From positions 976,098 through 1,040,097 of the forward strand of contig CM047431.1 of the NCBI GenBank assembly GCA_026168455.1: 64,000 nucleotides of DNA. Reading direction: 5' to 3'. The notes below the pieces were generated by a model. The model had not been told where the DNA came from and did no database searches. It saw only the letters and a list, made by a program, of their open reading frames with translations. Numbering within the stretch: position 1 is the first letter of the stretch; each line of letters starts with the position of its first letter. Of this stretch, positions 46,441 through 57,590 are shown in pieces. Both the position numbers and the translations under genes were made by a program. Source of the DNA: Theocolax elegans. Its lineage: Eukaryota; Arthropoda; Insecta; Hymenoptera; Cerocephalidae.

Positions 46441-46790
46441 TCTCTTTGCAACAATTGTGAGTAAGTAGATAAGCTATGGCGCTTGGGGAGGGGATGGGGG
46501 GCGGAGTTTAGTCCAGAAGCGCCATAGCTTTTATTGGAGGAGGATTGTGGAAAGGGTAAGAATCTACCCCCACCACTATTAGTGTAGAAGAGCTATAGGT
46601 TTTTTTTACGGTGGTGTGGGGATGTGGGCGGGGTTTAGTCCAGAAGCGCCATAGAGTTTTGCTGGAGGAAGGGGATGAGGATCTGCCCCCACCATTTTTA
46701 GTCCAGAAGCGCCATAGAGTTTTGCTGGAGGGAGGAGATGAGGATCTGCCCCCCACCACTTTTAGTCCAGAAGCGCCATAGAGTTTTTAG
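46441..46790. repeat. 64-bp minisatellite
   Basis: TAGTCCAGAAGCGCCATAG starts at about 46509, 46636, 46699 and 46763, a 63-64 base period (the first gap is two periods), with GGATCTGCCCCCACCA between. The 83-codon minus-strand frame here is a by-product of the repeat. Confidence 0.8.
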
Positions 46791-46839
46791 TGTGTGTGTG
46801 CGTGTATGTGTGTGTGTGTGTTGCATACTTTTGGGAGAC

Positions 46840-47875
46840 GACTTTTCAGTGAGCTAGCCGAATAGTCTGCTGCAAATCTACACGAATGTATCGCAGCGAC
46901 ATTGCAGCACATCGTAATTTGATACAATGATTCCCTCATCATTGAAATTTAATGTCTCCCAAGTCTGCTGTGTATATTACTTTTTCAATTGGAAATTGCG
47001 TGCACGTATAATTCAGTCTTTGTATCTCTTTTGTGATGCGTTCAATTTTATTTAGAGATAAAAGAGAAACAAGGACATACATATGCTTATGGTAAGTTTT
47101 TTTCGGACAGCTGATTCTCCGGGAACTAGCCATGCGTCAGCTCAAAGTACTTAGTACCGTAGCGACTGCGCAGCACATCGTCGATTATAGACGATGATTC
47201 CCCTTCATAGAATATATTAACCATCTAAATTTACCGCACACGAATTACACAAACTGACCCGCGCAACCTCTCCTATTTTAAGTAAATGATTTGCAACTTT
47301 ATTCAAATCGTTTGCACCTTGAATGCAATCGTTTGCAAATTCATTGCAATTGTTTGCACCTCAATTGCAATTGTAATTGTTTGCACCTTGATTGCAATTG
47401 TTTGCAACTTGATTGTAAACGTTAGCAAATTGATTGCAAACGTTTGAAAATTGATTGCAATCGTTTGCAAATTGATTGCAATCGTTTGCACCTTGATTAC
47501 AATCGTTTGCACCTTAATTACAATTGCAATCGTCTGCACATTGATTGCAATCGTTTGCACCTTGATAGCAATCGTTTGCACATCCCACTCCTTTACCCCG
47601 ACTATATATTATTTTTTTTCTAATATAGATCGCGCGCACACATAATTCAGTTGTTCTCTCTCTTTCCCAATGCGTTCGAATATGGTTTATAGAAAGAGAG
47701 AGAAAGGCGTATATATGTACTTAGCAAATTTTTCGGAAAGCTTATTCTCCACCAGCTAGCCACACGTCAGCTCAAAGTACTTAATGTACCGAGCGACAGT
47801 GCAGGACATCGTCAATTAAATACGATGATTCCCCCTTCATTGAATAGGTAGCTTTCTAAATTTACCGTATAAGAA
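46840..47875. repeat. imperfect large tandem repeats around a 21-bp minisatellite
   Basis: A block with GTCAGCTCAAAGTACTTA, GCAGCACATCGT and ACGATGATTCCCC occurs at about 47125-47215 and 47767-47850, with a partial third near 46855-46945. Upstream pieces with ATAATTCAGT...ATGCGTTC also repeat (47010, 47641). No gene. Confidence 0.6.
47285..47583. repeat. 21-bp minisatellite (TTGATTGCAATCGTTTGCACC)
   Basis: About 14 diverged units. Each contains the short inverted pair TTGCAATC/GATTGCAA-like words, so both strands show open frames made only of the repeat. Confidence 0.85.
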
Positions 47876-48129
47876 TTATGCGTGCGTAATAAATTAACAA
47901 ACAACACCGCGAGACCGCTCTGAACTCCCTGTCGATGTGTTCGCTGCGAGCGCGCGAAACCGACTAAGCGGCTCGGTGCGCACGCGGCGAAGATATAGCG
48001 GGAAATGGTCCGCGTCCGCGAGAGCAGGCTCCTTTTATGCTCTCGGTGGGAGTAGCGCTTCCAGCCATCATCATTACCACCACCACTGACTCACAGGCCA
48101 ATAATGCACTCTCCACTAGTACTTATTAT
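47876..48129. other. GC-rich block, unassigned
   Basis: Contains GCGAGCGCGCGAAACC and GCTCTCGGTGGGAGTAGCGC and resembles LTR U3-type sequence, but no ends were found. Confidence 0.35.
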
Positions 48130-48345
48130 ATTGCTCTTCCACAGCTGCTTACTGGTTGGCGTTGGGGTTCCGCAGCTTTCTGCCTGAATACTGCCTCTTC
48201 GCCTTGACTGCAGTTCTGGGGAGCTACGGAGGGTCCTAGTTATCGCCTCCCTTGGTATATCCTGCCTGCAGTGTCAGACCCGGAGGAGCCTACCTGATGT
48301 GATCTGAGCTCGCCCATGGCCCTCAACGCCAGGACCACCTTAAAA
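48130..48345. repeat. inverted copy of the 9340-9560 segment
   Basis: Reverse-complement match at moderate identity. It joins the Penelope-like fragment on its right. Confidence 0.5.
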
Positions 48346-49290
48346 AATTTTGTAGTATTAATTTTAATGATAAATATTTTTTCTTTACTATCTAAATGAG
48401 TTTTTATTTTTTTGGTTAAATTGATGTTATTTATCACTTGTTCTCTAGTATTTGAACTAAGAACGTTACTAATATCTAAAGTTTGTAAACAATCTTCCGT
48501 GCTTTTGATGATATCAATGACTATTGGTTTCGATAAATTTGATTTAAGACTAAAATTCAGACCAAGAGTAACAATGTCTTTAACTTCAATGGGAATATCT
48601 ATTTTTGTTAAATTAATTAACCAGCTGTTTCTATCTGACCAAGCTCTCGAGCACGCCAAGTCAGAGCTCTACGGTCGGTCGATGCTACGACTTCCCGAGT
48701 CAACCCGCAGCAGCCGATATCTGCCTTTGTGAATACAAGCGTGCGATTGAGTGCGAAAGAAAGAGAGAGTGAGATTAGCAGCTTCCCGACCAAGTGTCCA
48801 GGATTCTCCACAAAGGTTGGTGTCAAATTACCTCTCTCTGCTGACGGTACCGCCGTGTACCGTATAAAGTGCGTGCGAGCATCCCGTCTTTCCCGTCCTT
48901 CTCCTTCCCTCCATACAGCGTATCCCGGTGTAACCGAAACTCGGCCACGTTTCGGACCAGCGAGTGTACAGCCGTTTATATTTTGTTCGGCTAAGATAAC
49001 CCGCGTGTTATAGTGAGTGCGTTGCGTAAACGCGACTGGCGCCCACCCGGTAATATTCATATTAAGTCATTAATAAATCTTTTATATAAATCTTTTAGTA
49101 GACTTACTGTTAATTTATTAACCTGCACCCTGATCCCCAGTGCAGCGTTATATTATAAATAAAATCAATATAAAAATTAATATCTCTAATTTCAAGATTC
49201 AAAATTTTTGTTAAAAAATAGTCCTTAAAACCATTGATTTTGTTTTTACAAGTAAATCTTTGGAAGTAAAATTGTAATTGAACTTAAATA
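48346..49290 (-). pseudogene. Penelope-like retroelement fragment, split by LTR C
   Basis: On the minus strand 49290-49153 reads a frame ending FLTKILNLEIRDINFYIDFI, and 48640-48346 continues with SWLINLTKIDIPIEVKDIVT, LGLNFSL and a lysine-rich stretch. The W-x-x-N-L...IP...V...LG-x-x-FSL pattern is typical of the region before the RT of Penelope-like elements. The RT and GIY-YIG endonuclease are absent. LTR C sits between the two parts. Confidence 0.6.
48641..49152 (+). mobile_element. LTR C, 5'-truncated, inserted in the Penelope-like fragment
   Basis: Begins TCTCGAGCACGCC, matching the interior of LTR A (10180), and continues collinearly: CGCGACTGGCGCCC (49030), AATAAA, then the terminal hairpin CTGCAC/GTGCAG (49123-49145), ending CGTTATA. 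The U3 start and its hairpin are missing. The divergent but collinear sequence shows it is an older relative of LTR A. Confidence 0.65.
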
Positions 49291-49815
49291 ATTTTATGCA
49301 ATTGTTTATAAAAATATTGTAATTTTATGTGTTTTTGTCCATTAAAAAGCTAGAAGAATTTAGTTACATATGTTCATTTAAAAAGAAGACATTATATAAT
49401 TACGTTAACAAATTTAAATAAATAATGCATGATTAATACGAATAAAAAAAATATATTATTTTATTATCGCACAGTACATCCTACACCTCTGCTCTCAAAA
49501 TAGCTTCGCTCGCTACTCCTGGAGACGCAAGGCTAGTCCTAGTCAAACAAGAGCGAAAGGAACGCGAATAGTTTATTAACCATTTACATTCTTGTAATAC
49601 TGTTATAGTAGTTGGTACAAGTCTAGACGTGACAAACACTTTAAAGAAAATGAAAACAAAAAATTTATTCTTTATAAAGTTTAATTCTTAAAATTTACAC
49701 TTTTCAAAGATTTATTTGATACTTAGCAAAAGAGTAAAACACAACTTTCACACTTTATACTTATTGAAAACGAAAGTTTTATTAATTGAGCAAAAGTATA
49801 AATATAAAATAAATG
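49291..49815. other. AT-rich spacer
   Basis: No feature recognised. A short TAGCTTCGCTCGCTACT word lies at 49501. Confidence 0.4.
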
Positions 49816-50092
49816 TACACTACCGCTCAAAAGTTTAAACTCAAATGAAAAAATTTACTCAAAAAATAATTTTGTTATTAAATTAAAAAAAAATAAGGTT
49901 CATACAGGTCAATAACTACTAGAAGCATAAAAAATACTTTTATATTAAAAATATTACAGATATGAATTCAATTAAAAAATTATTGCACAAGCTTTTGCAG
50001 GTTTCTGTAACATTATTTGGACCGAAGACAAAACTTTGAAGTTAAGTCAATTTTTTCTTTGGTGAGTTTAAACTTTTGAGCTTTTGTATGTA
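49816..50092. mobile_element. Tc1/mariner-type MITE
   Basis: The left end TACACTACCGCTCAAAAGTT and the right end AACTTTTGAG...TA are inverted copies. CACTACCGCTCAAAAGTTT is a familiar Tc1-like terminal sequence, and TA flanks fit. About 277 bases, no transposase. Confidence 0.7.
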
Positions 50093-51064
50093 TCTATAAA
50101 TGTTCTTAACATACATTATTAACCTTAAACTATTATAATAAACATAACCTATCCCTAAGCTTCCCAAAGGGTTCAACTAAAATACACGTCTACATATAAC
50201 GACAGAAGTGCGTCGTCGTAGCCGCAAGCGTTAAATATATGCCGTTCACAAAACGGTGTTGTTTAAATAATTTGATAATTGTAATTGTAATTGCACATTT
50301 TCTTACCGACGTCTCAATAACTCTGTAACATGCTTGAAGTTTGCACATAAAAAAGCAAATTATGCGTTATTTTTAAGTTATTAGATAAACATTAATTAGG
50401 AAATAAAAAAGTTACCGAGTCAACACACTTTTGAGAAAAAAGAATACTTTAAGTAAACTTGAATATCCGCTGTTAGAGCATATTTAAAGTACTTTAATTT
50501 TATTCCATATTTATTAATTCACATATGTATTTTTCATTTACCGAATGTAATATTTGAGTATACTAGGAGAAAACTTGAAGTGGATTTTTATCTAAGTAAT
50601 TAAGAAATTACATTTTATAACACATCACAAGCTATCGTCAAGTAATCTATAGTATAATACATACAGCATATTTTAAAATAAAAAATTTTCAACAAATTTT
50701 TGTAATAAACAACTTCAAGTAAACTGGTAATATTTTAAACATACTCCAAGTTAAAAATTGCAAAATAATTCTTCCATAATAAATAAAAAGAAATATCAGA
50801 AAAGGATTTTTTTCTATATAGTAATATATAATAAATTAAAAATAGTAATATATATTTTAGCAATAATTTAATTAAATAATATTCTAATATATGATAAACA
50901 AGTAAGCGCCAAAAATGTTATAATTAAAAGTGTAGATAAAAATATTAAAGAAAAACAAAAAAAAATACAGTTGCCAATTAAATTGCACATTGCAATAAAT
51001 TGTTTCTTTGAAGTATGGGGTTCTTTGATAAGTTGTAACAAAATGTAACAACATTTTTAATAAC
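50093..51064. other. AT-rich region without recognised feature
   Basis: No coding frame, RNA or repeat structure stands out. Confidence 0.4.
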
Positions 51065-51560
51065 TTTATTTTCTTTTAGTTAGAATATTATTATAAAAAA
51101 TTTAATTAGAAATCTAATTAGTATAATTTATAATTAGTTCCGATACGAATTTTTAAAAAAAATAACTTTTAGTCTAACTCTATCTAATGCAAAAGTAGAA
51201 TGTAAATAGATAATCAACCTATCAGACACTTTCGATCAAGTAGATACCGTTATAAAAACAGCTATGATATAGCGATTTGTGGTTGAATTCTTAAAAAAAT
51301 CGGGGTAGCAATTTTAAAAATACAGTTAATTGTAACTGATAATTGTTTATTGACTTATCATTAACATTTATTTGCTAATCAAAAACATGGTTATTAAAAA
51401 TTGCAGAAAAAAACGCGAAATTAAAAATTTGTGGACTAATAGTTGTTATTTCTAATGCTAGGTGGCGACGACGTCGTTTTTGAAAATCCACAAACAAAGT
51501 AACCTCATTAAATTATATAATGAGTAACCACATTGAACATTTTTTTTTACATTTGTAAAA
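51065..51560 (+). repeat. SprT-carrying segment, copy B, left part
   Basis: Reverse complement of 3845-4330, sharing for example TCGGGGTAGCAATTTTAAAA and the ACGACGTCGTTTTTGAAAAT block. It ends where later insertions begin. Confidence 0.7.
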
Positions 51561-51631
51561 TCCACATTATATTAAAATTTTATATCTAAAATAAGCACTT
51601 TGCTGTGAATTTCCCCTTCTACTGTAACTAA

Positions 51632-52633
51632 TTGAGGAGCTGGATGCAAGAACACGCCGAGCGCGGCGAATGGATAGAGGAGGCGGAGAGAAATTAAGAA
51701 ATTGACGTCACCGTGACCAAATTTTTTAATTTGCCGAATTTAATTTAAAAAAATACTGTCGTATGCAGAATTAAAAGACGCAACTTTTTTCTATTTAATG
51801 TTTTTCTGTACGATGTGCAGATCAAATGAAAAAAATTAAGAACTGTAAATTTAGAGAACGGATTTTTAATCCATTTTTCAAAATTGAATCGCTGTAACTT
51901 TGACAAATCTTAATGAAATTCCCTGATTTTTCGTACAGATACTTAATATAGTCTAACGATAAATATAAACCTGTAACAAATTCTACTTTAAACAAATTTT
52001 ATACAACAATTGAACTTAACGTAAATAACAAGCTTTTAATACGGTTTCAGTATTTAGTACCCGAAAGTGTGTTATAAAGTCTTAGACTTCGCAAACTTCC
52101 AGCGAGAGATTTGTTCGTTTATATTTGAAGATAATTTCTTAAAAATTTCAGCTTATTTGGATAAAAAATTTCGCAGATAGAGCAAGCGCCAAAATCAGAG
52201 ATATACATTTTGTGTACACTCATCAATATAAACAACGAAATTGTAAACAAATGAACATCGACTTCGTCGCCGTAATGATCATCTGCTTCGCGGCATAAAT
52301 CAGTGGCCGTCTTTGTTATTTATTGAAAATCGCATTGTAATATTGTATCCAACTACAGCATAAAAATGGTTTAAATAATAACTGCTTTTTGATGCTATAA
52401 AATAACTTTATTTATCTTTATATTCTTCATTTTTTTCATCTGATCTGCACATCGTACAGAAAAACATTATATAGAAAAAAGTTGCGTCTTTTAATTCTGC
52501 ATACGTCAGTATTTTTTTTAATTAAATTCGGCAAATTAAAAAATTTGGTCACGGTGACGTCAATTTCTTAATTTCTCTCCGCCTCCTCTATCCATTCGCC
52601 GCGCTCGGCGTGTTCTTGCATCCAGCTCCTCAA
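51632..52633. mobile_element. 1-kb fold-back element with GAGGAGCTGGATGC ends
   Basis: The terminal 200 bases are inverted copies (GAGGAGCTGGATGCAAG ... CTTGCATCCAGCTCCTC) with AATT on both sides (51630-51633, 52632-52635). The AT-rich interior has no gene. Non-autonomous DNA transposon of unknown superfamily. Confidence 0.75.
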
Positions 52634-52924
52634 TTTTAAATAAACATTATCTTTTTTAGACTTAATGTGTACCTGGCAGTATGACAAACAATTACAGACT
52701 AAGAAAATTTATTTTCGGAACGTGATTGTTTAATTATTTTTATTATTGCAAGACGGACATGTCCGCCTCCGTACGTACGTTACGTCCATTTTCTTCACTT
52801 AATTTTATGAGATATTATATATCGTTAATTATTACAATTGCACATCAAAAGGTAAACACAGTTAATAGACTAAATTATTTAATAAAATTTTTCTTATCAT
52901 TAATATACATTATATTAAATTATA

Positions 52925-53085
52925 TTAAACGGGTACGGATTTCAAGTGTCGGCGCAGGTAGGTCCCTGGATTATCGGCGACGATTGTCGATAGGACCAAC
53001 TCGACTAGCCAGGATAATTGCGAATGGTAGCGCAGTGGCGAGGCTTCTGCCTCGCGCTCCCGAGATCGTGGGTTCGCGCCCCGAT
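52925..53085 (+). mobile_element. SINE-like copy of the TRIM LTR head
   Basis: Matches the first about 160 bases of the TRIM LTR, including A box and B box, up to CGCGCCCCGAT. It then departs into a different T-rich tail without the terminal CCGTACCCCGTTACA. Either a truncated LTR or a SINE from which the LTR head derives. Confidence 0.6.
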
Positions 53086-53477
53086 CATATACTTTTCATA
53101 AACTTTTCTTTTAATTCGTATCACTTTCTCTCTATTTAGTATGAGGCACACTTTTCTCGAGGTGTTTATAATTAGGGACTTTTACCTTATTAAAATAAAA
53201 TGTGTAAGAACCTATGTAATATTAAACCTATGAGGAATTTTGAAAATTATGCTTTTTGTAGAGGATCTATTTTTGGTTTTAGTTATCGAGGAATATATTC
53301 ACAACATTTTCTTCTATAGGCACTATTCTATAGAAAATACGATATCGAGTTTTGGTTATCCTGAGATTTGTAAATATGAAATTAAAACATTTTTTTTATA
53401 GGTAAATTGGCAGTAATATACAATTATTTATCATAAGGTGTTTGGGCAGCAACAGTATTTGTATAAAAGATATGTTA
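53086..53477. other. AT-rich spacer
   Basis: No feature recognised except the TSD GTTA at its right end. Confidence 0.4.
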
Positions 53478-55034
53478 TGTCACGCTGCACTGGGGATTAG
53501 GGTGCAGGTGATGGGGATAATAAAAATAAGGAATATGTAAAATAACTTAATTTATTATCTGCTTTACTTTATGTAATTACGGGTGCCAGTCTCGTCCTTT
53601 ACGCGGGCTCAAGCTCGGCTATGATCGGCTCAGGGAGGAGGCGAATTTAGGAAGGCGAAATGCGGCTCATTGCAGATTACACGAGTGCAATTTGTAAATC
53701 AAATATCCCGAATCGTTGGCTAAATTTGCGCTACTCGTCCGCGACGAGTTTAATGTCGACCGACGGCGCGGCTACGATACGCGATCGCGGGTCGAAAGCT
53801 ACTCGAATAAAGAAGGGGGGAAGAGGGGGGGAAAGATAACTCGCACACATACAGTAAGGAAGCACGGGATGGAATTGCACAAAAACGTAATAAAGGAGGC
53901 ACGAGAAGTATCCACCAACCTTTCTTGCTATGCTGCTCTCGCTTAATCCTCGCTCAAATAAATTAGCACGTTTGCTACACACTGCAATTCGCACACAAGA
54001 TCGGACGTCGTGATGCTACGGCGATCGGAAGAGCTCTTCTCTCCTCGGCGTAGTCGACGCATTGCCGGTGTGCGCGCATGCGTCACGACGGCCCACTTAA
54101 GGTGCGTACGCGGCCTTACTCGAGTGCGGCTTGAGTAACATGGCCGCCGCATCGTCTCGTAGTGTACGCCTCGTCCGTTCCAGCAACGACAATGATGCTG
54201 TTGACGACGACGTAAGCTGCATGCCAGGTAAATATTCTTTCGTTCCTTATTACTAACTAGTCGGCTAATAATCTCGGTGCTTACAGGGCTGCGGGAGGTG
54301 TGTATACGCGGCACGTCGATACGGGCTCGTATGTGTTGCCGCGACCGATATCTCCGTCTCTCTCGCTCTTCTTGAGGCGCACGGCGTGACAGGTGCAACG
54401 GCGGGCTCGAGCTGCTAGGACGGACACACGGCGATAATCAGGTAACTATCCACTTGGAAGACGGCTTGCTGTCTTTATTATTAATATTAATATTGTGTGT
54501 GTGTGAGCACTTATAATGCTCACCTAACCTCTTTACAAGTCCTCTCCTATACACACTTATTTAAGTAAGTGTGTGCTCCTGTCTGCTCCCTTATAATGAC
54601 TATTACTATATTAACTGGTGCTTGCAGGTTTCCTGGATTATTGCTGGCTAACGGACTTCCTGGTTACATTGGCTCCTTCTTCTGGCTCGGTCTACCTTGG
54701 CTTGCTGGGTACCTCAGCATGCTGCTTTATGTGGCTGGCTCTTCGTCAAGGCTTCGTTTATTTCCAAGCGTACACTGCTCTTCGAGTGAACTCCTGATAT
54801 ACTCTGCTCGGCTGCTCCCCTGTGCACCTTTGTTTGTGGGGCTCCGTGGTTTATATCATGTGTGTTAAGGAGCTCGGTTACTGGGAGAGTGTTACAGTTA
54901 TTATTTATAGGCTCTTAGGGAAATTAGGGAAATATAGGTTCGATTAGGCTTGTATTTGTGTGTGTGCTCGTACAGGGAAGGTAAGCTATAGTTTATTGTC
55001 GCTCTTAATGACATGCACTATTTGCATTGTCACA
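53478..55034 (-). mobile_element. solo LTR D with TSD GTTA
   Basis: Read on the minus strand it begins TGTGACAATGCA with a bulged terminal hairpin (TGACA-A-TGCA / TGCATGTCA), contains GAGACTGGCACCCG and AATAAA, and ends with the hairpin CTGCAC/GTGCAG (plus strand 53485-53507) and GCGTGACA. GTTA lies at 53474-53477 and 55035-55038, an exact 4-bp duplication. 1557 bases, the longest LTR here. It interrupts copy B of the SprT segment. Frames inside are GC artefacts. Confidence 0.85.
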
Positions 55035-55229
55035 GTTATTAAGTAGGGTAATCGCGGATTATGTAGACATTTTTTGTGGGTAATTTGGCAGTTATATATA
55101 GTAATATTTCATTTTATTTTACTGCTTTTATATATTCTGCTTTAGATAAAGCGCTTTCGTAAACAAGGATATGTGCATTATTTCATTTATTTTGCACTGT
55201 TTGTAACAATTCATAAAGCATCCCTTTAA

Positions 55230-55378
55230 CCTTTAGAGGACGGGATGGCTCCTATACGGACCATGCCCATGATCAACCCTATACATGTGTTAGTTTTTAG
55301 ATGTGAGACATCACAAAAACTCGAGTTCTATAGAAAAGTGAGAGAAAACAGTAAACCCAAATCCCCGTCCTCTAAAGG
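55230..55378. mobile_element. piggyBac-type MITE, TTAA flanks
   Basis: The left end CCTTTAGAGGACGGGA and the right end TCCCCGTCCTCTAAAGG are inverted copies, between TTAA at 55226-55229 and 55379-55382. CCTTT starts and TTAA duplication are typical of piggyBac elements. 149 bases, no coding. Confidence 0.85.
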
Positions 55379-55644
55379 TTAATAATATCAATAATGAAAA
55401 TTATATAAATTAGAAGCAATTTAATTGATTAAATTTTTTTTTACATAATTTTTTTCTAGAGCATAGTTTATCATAATATTATGTTTGCCTTAATTTTTGT
55501 ATAATTTATTTTAAATAATTAATATACGATAATAAAATGTTTGTATATTTCATTTTATCACTAATTTTATGTAAATAGGTATAATTATTTATCGTAATAA
55601 TTGTATAATATTAAAAACTTACGTTTTTGGCTAGTTGTTTTATT

Positions 55645-56157
55645 ATGAAGAGAAGGAGTGTTAGGGAAAATCAACCTGCGCAACGTCGTGTTACACGATC
55701 GTGCAGTGGTGGCAACTCACTTTCAGAGGATGTGCCGTTGCAAGCTCCTCACGCTCTTAGAAGAGCCACCGCTGTACCTGATCTTAACGCAATGTTGCGC
55801 AGGTTTACTACCTTATATTTTAATGATGAAATTACGGGATATACGGCTCATTGGATAAACGGGCAAACACGGTCTTCGGGTTTCTGCAACAACAACACGC
55901 GGGAGTTGACGCTTAGTAGGCGGATACTCTCGCTGTTGCCGTTAAGAGACATCGAAAAAACCCTATTGCACGAAATGGTCCATGCTTGGTTGTACATCAA
56001 TGGCAGGCACAAAAATACCACTGGAAATGCTTGGGGTGCGATCTCCCAAGTACCTTCACTCGAAATATTCAACCAAGTATGGACCATCCGTCTGGGTTTC
56101 CCTGTTTGTCCGAATACCCAGCAAGTCAACAAAATGTCTTGGGTATTTGAATTATAA
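55645..56157 (+). pseudogene. SprT/Spartan-like metalloprotease, copy B
   Basis: An open frame from ATG at 55645. A basic N-terminal tail is followed by a SprT domain start (DLNAMLRRFTTLYFNDEITG), a strand/helix region and LLHEMVHAWLYINGRH, with HEMVH at 55969-55983. Just after this, the stretch that in copy A carries the third zinc histidine and the zinc ribbon is deleted, and the frame ends in unrelated residues common to both copies. With one ligand and the ribbon lost, protease function is unlikely. No intron is visible, unlike typical host genes, which fits a retrocopy or transposon-borne gene. Confidence 0.7.
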
Positions 56158-56845
56158 TTTAATTAATATATTAATTATTTATTAATAAGTTACTAAGCCA
56201 ATATTTAAGTACTTTTACTTCCTCATGCCTCCCTATGTATCCGCAGGGCAATTCTGGAAGTTAAGTACCTACTATAGGAAACGCAAAATTGTCATTATTT
56301 TCCGAGATATTTGTGATAAAAGTACAACGGTGCAAACTTAAAAACCGATTGTTGATTTTTACCTAACTTTCTCCCTACGGCTGCAAATATTCAATTATTT
56401 CTGACTCTTTATGCGTTTCCTAATACAATTCTATAGGTTAAGTTCCTTCTGAGAAAACGCATAATTTTAGTTATTTTCTGAGATGTTTTAGGTCAATGCA
56501 TGACTTTGTTTAACTTCTTAAAAGGTTCTTCTCTTTTCAGTTAACTTTTCTGCGTCTAGCGCAATAATTCTAGTATTTTTAATTTTTTATTCGTTTCGAA
56601 GTTTCTAAGGGGTAAATGTGAGACCGTGCTTATACGTCCCTATTTACAACATAACTCAGTATTTTTTAATAATAATATGATAATTGCTATTGCATCCACT
56701 GAGCAGCGTAATAGATGTTACCGTATCGACAAAACTGTTATGTTCATTTTTTTCAGCGTAGCAGCTGTAGATGTTACATACTTATCGGAACATTGGTATT
56801 TTTCCCGATTTACCTAAAAAATCGAGGATGAGAGCATCGTGGGCA

Positions 56846-56847
<2 letters not shown>

Positions 56848-56890
<43 letters not shown>

Positions 56891-57590
56891 GAGCTAGATC
56901 GATGCCTAAGGCATCGATCATTGCCGCCGTACCTCGCCTCTGGCATACCGGCGGTCGTCCTTGTCACGTCTCTTTTGCTATCTGCTTGTCTTCCTTATCT
57001 TAGACTGTGACGGTTTTTGGACTACGGAACTTTCCAGAGTTCGCATTTGTCTTTTCCTTTTCTTGCGATTCAACTCTTTCTATGTTCTCTCTTGTGCTTC
57101 GGTTTTGTTTTTTATTTTTATTCCTTTTTACTTTATTTATTCTTTTAACTTTTGGGGAACTAGGGACTAGGACTTTCTATTGCTCTAAAATATGGCAGCT
57201 TGTCCTCTTATTTCTAGTTCTCTCCTGGAGTCTCCTTCTACTATCACTGCCTGATCGTCAGCATAGGCTATCGTCTCATGTCCTTCTCTTTCTAATGCGT
57301 GAAGTATTTCGTCGAACACTACGTTCCATAGTATTGGCCCCAGTAGTGAGCCCTGGGGACAACCTTTTGTCACATCTTTGCTCGCAGAGTTGCCACCTTC
57401 GGAAATAATTACTTTCCTATTACAGAGATAATCCCTAATTATTTCATACAGTCTCCAGGGGCATCTCATGTGTCTTAGCTTTTCCAGTACTCCTGGCCAC
57501 CATACGTTATCAAATGCTCCCTTAATGTCAAGAAACATTATGATTACGTACTTCTTGTTGGATTGCTTCACTTTATTAACTACATAGACA
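56848..57590 (-). mobile_element. R1-clade LINE copy B, 5' truncated, with 12-bp TSD
   Basis: On the minus strand it starts inside the RT (VYVVNKVKQSNKKYVIIMF), has an internal deletion after the palm, then the 3' region and the GATCGATGC hairpin followed by about 42 T (plus-strand A run 56847-56888). ATCGTGGGCACA lies at 56836-56847 and 57591-57602. The 3' junction equals that of copy A. Confidence 0.85.
57185..57590 (-). pseudogene. RT fragment of R1-clade LINE copy B
   Basis: Shows FLDIKGAFDNVWWPGVLE (motif A block, typical R1), GCPQGSLLGPILWN (motif B) and AYADD (motif C), then GDSRRELEIRGQAAIF and a deletion. About 85% similar by eye to copy A in the shared part. The first 14 residues of the open frame come from flanking DNA. 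Confidence 0.85.

Noticed and set aside
46508..46759. Repeat protein GGRSSSPSSSKTLWRFWTK
   Set aside because: Product of the 64-bp minisatellite, with no start context or splice support.
47303..47645. ORFs on both strands of repeating IAIVCTL or QTIAIKV type
   Set aside because: Pure product of the 21-bp minisatellite.
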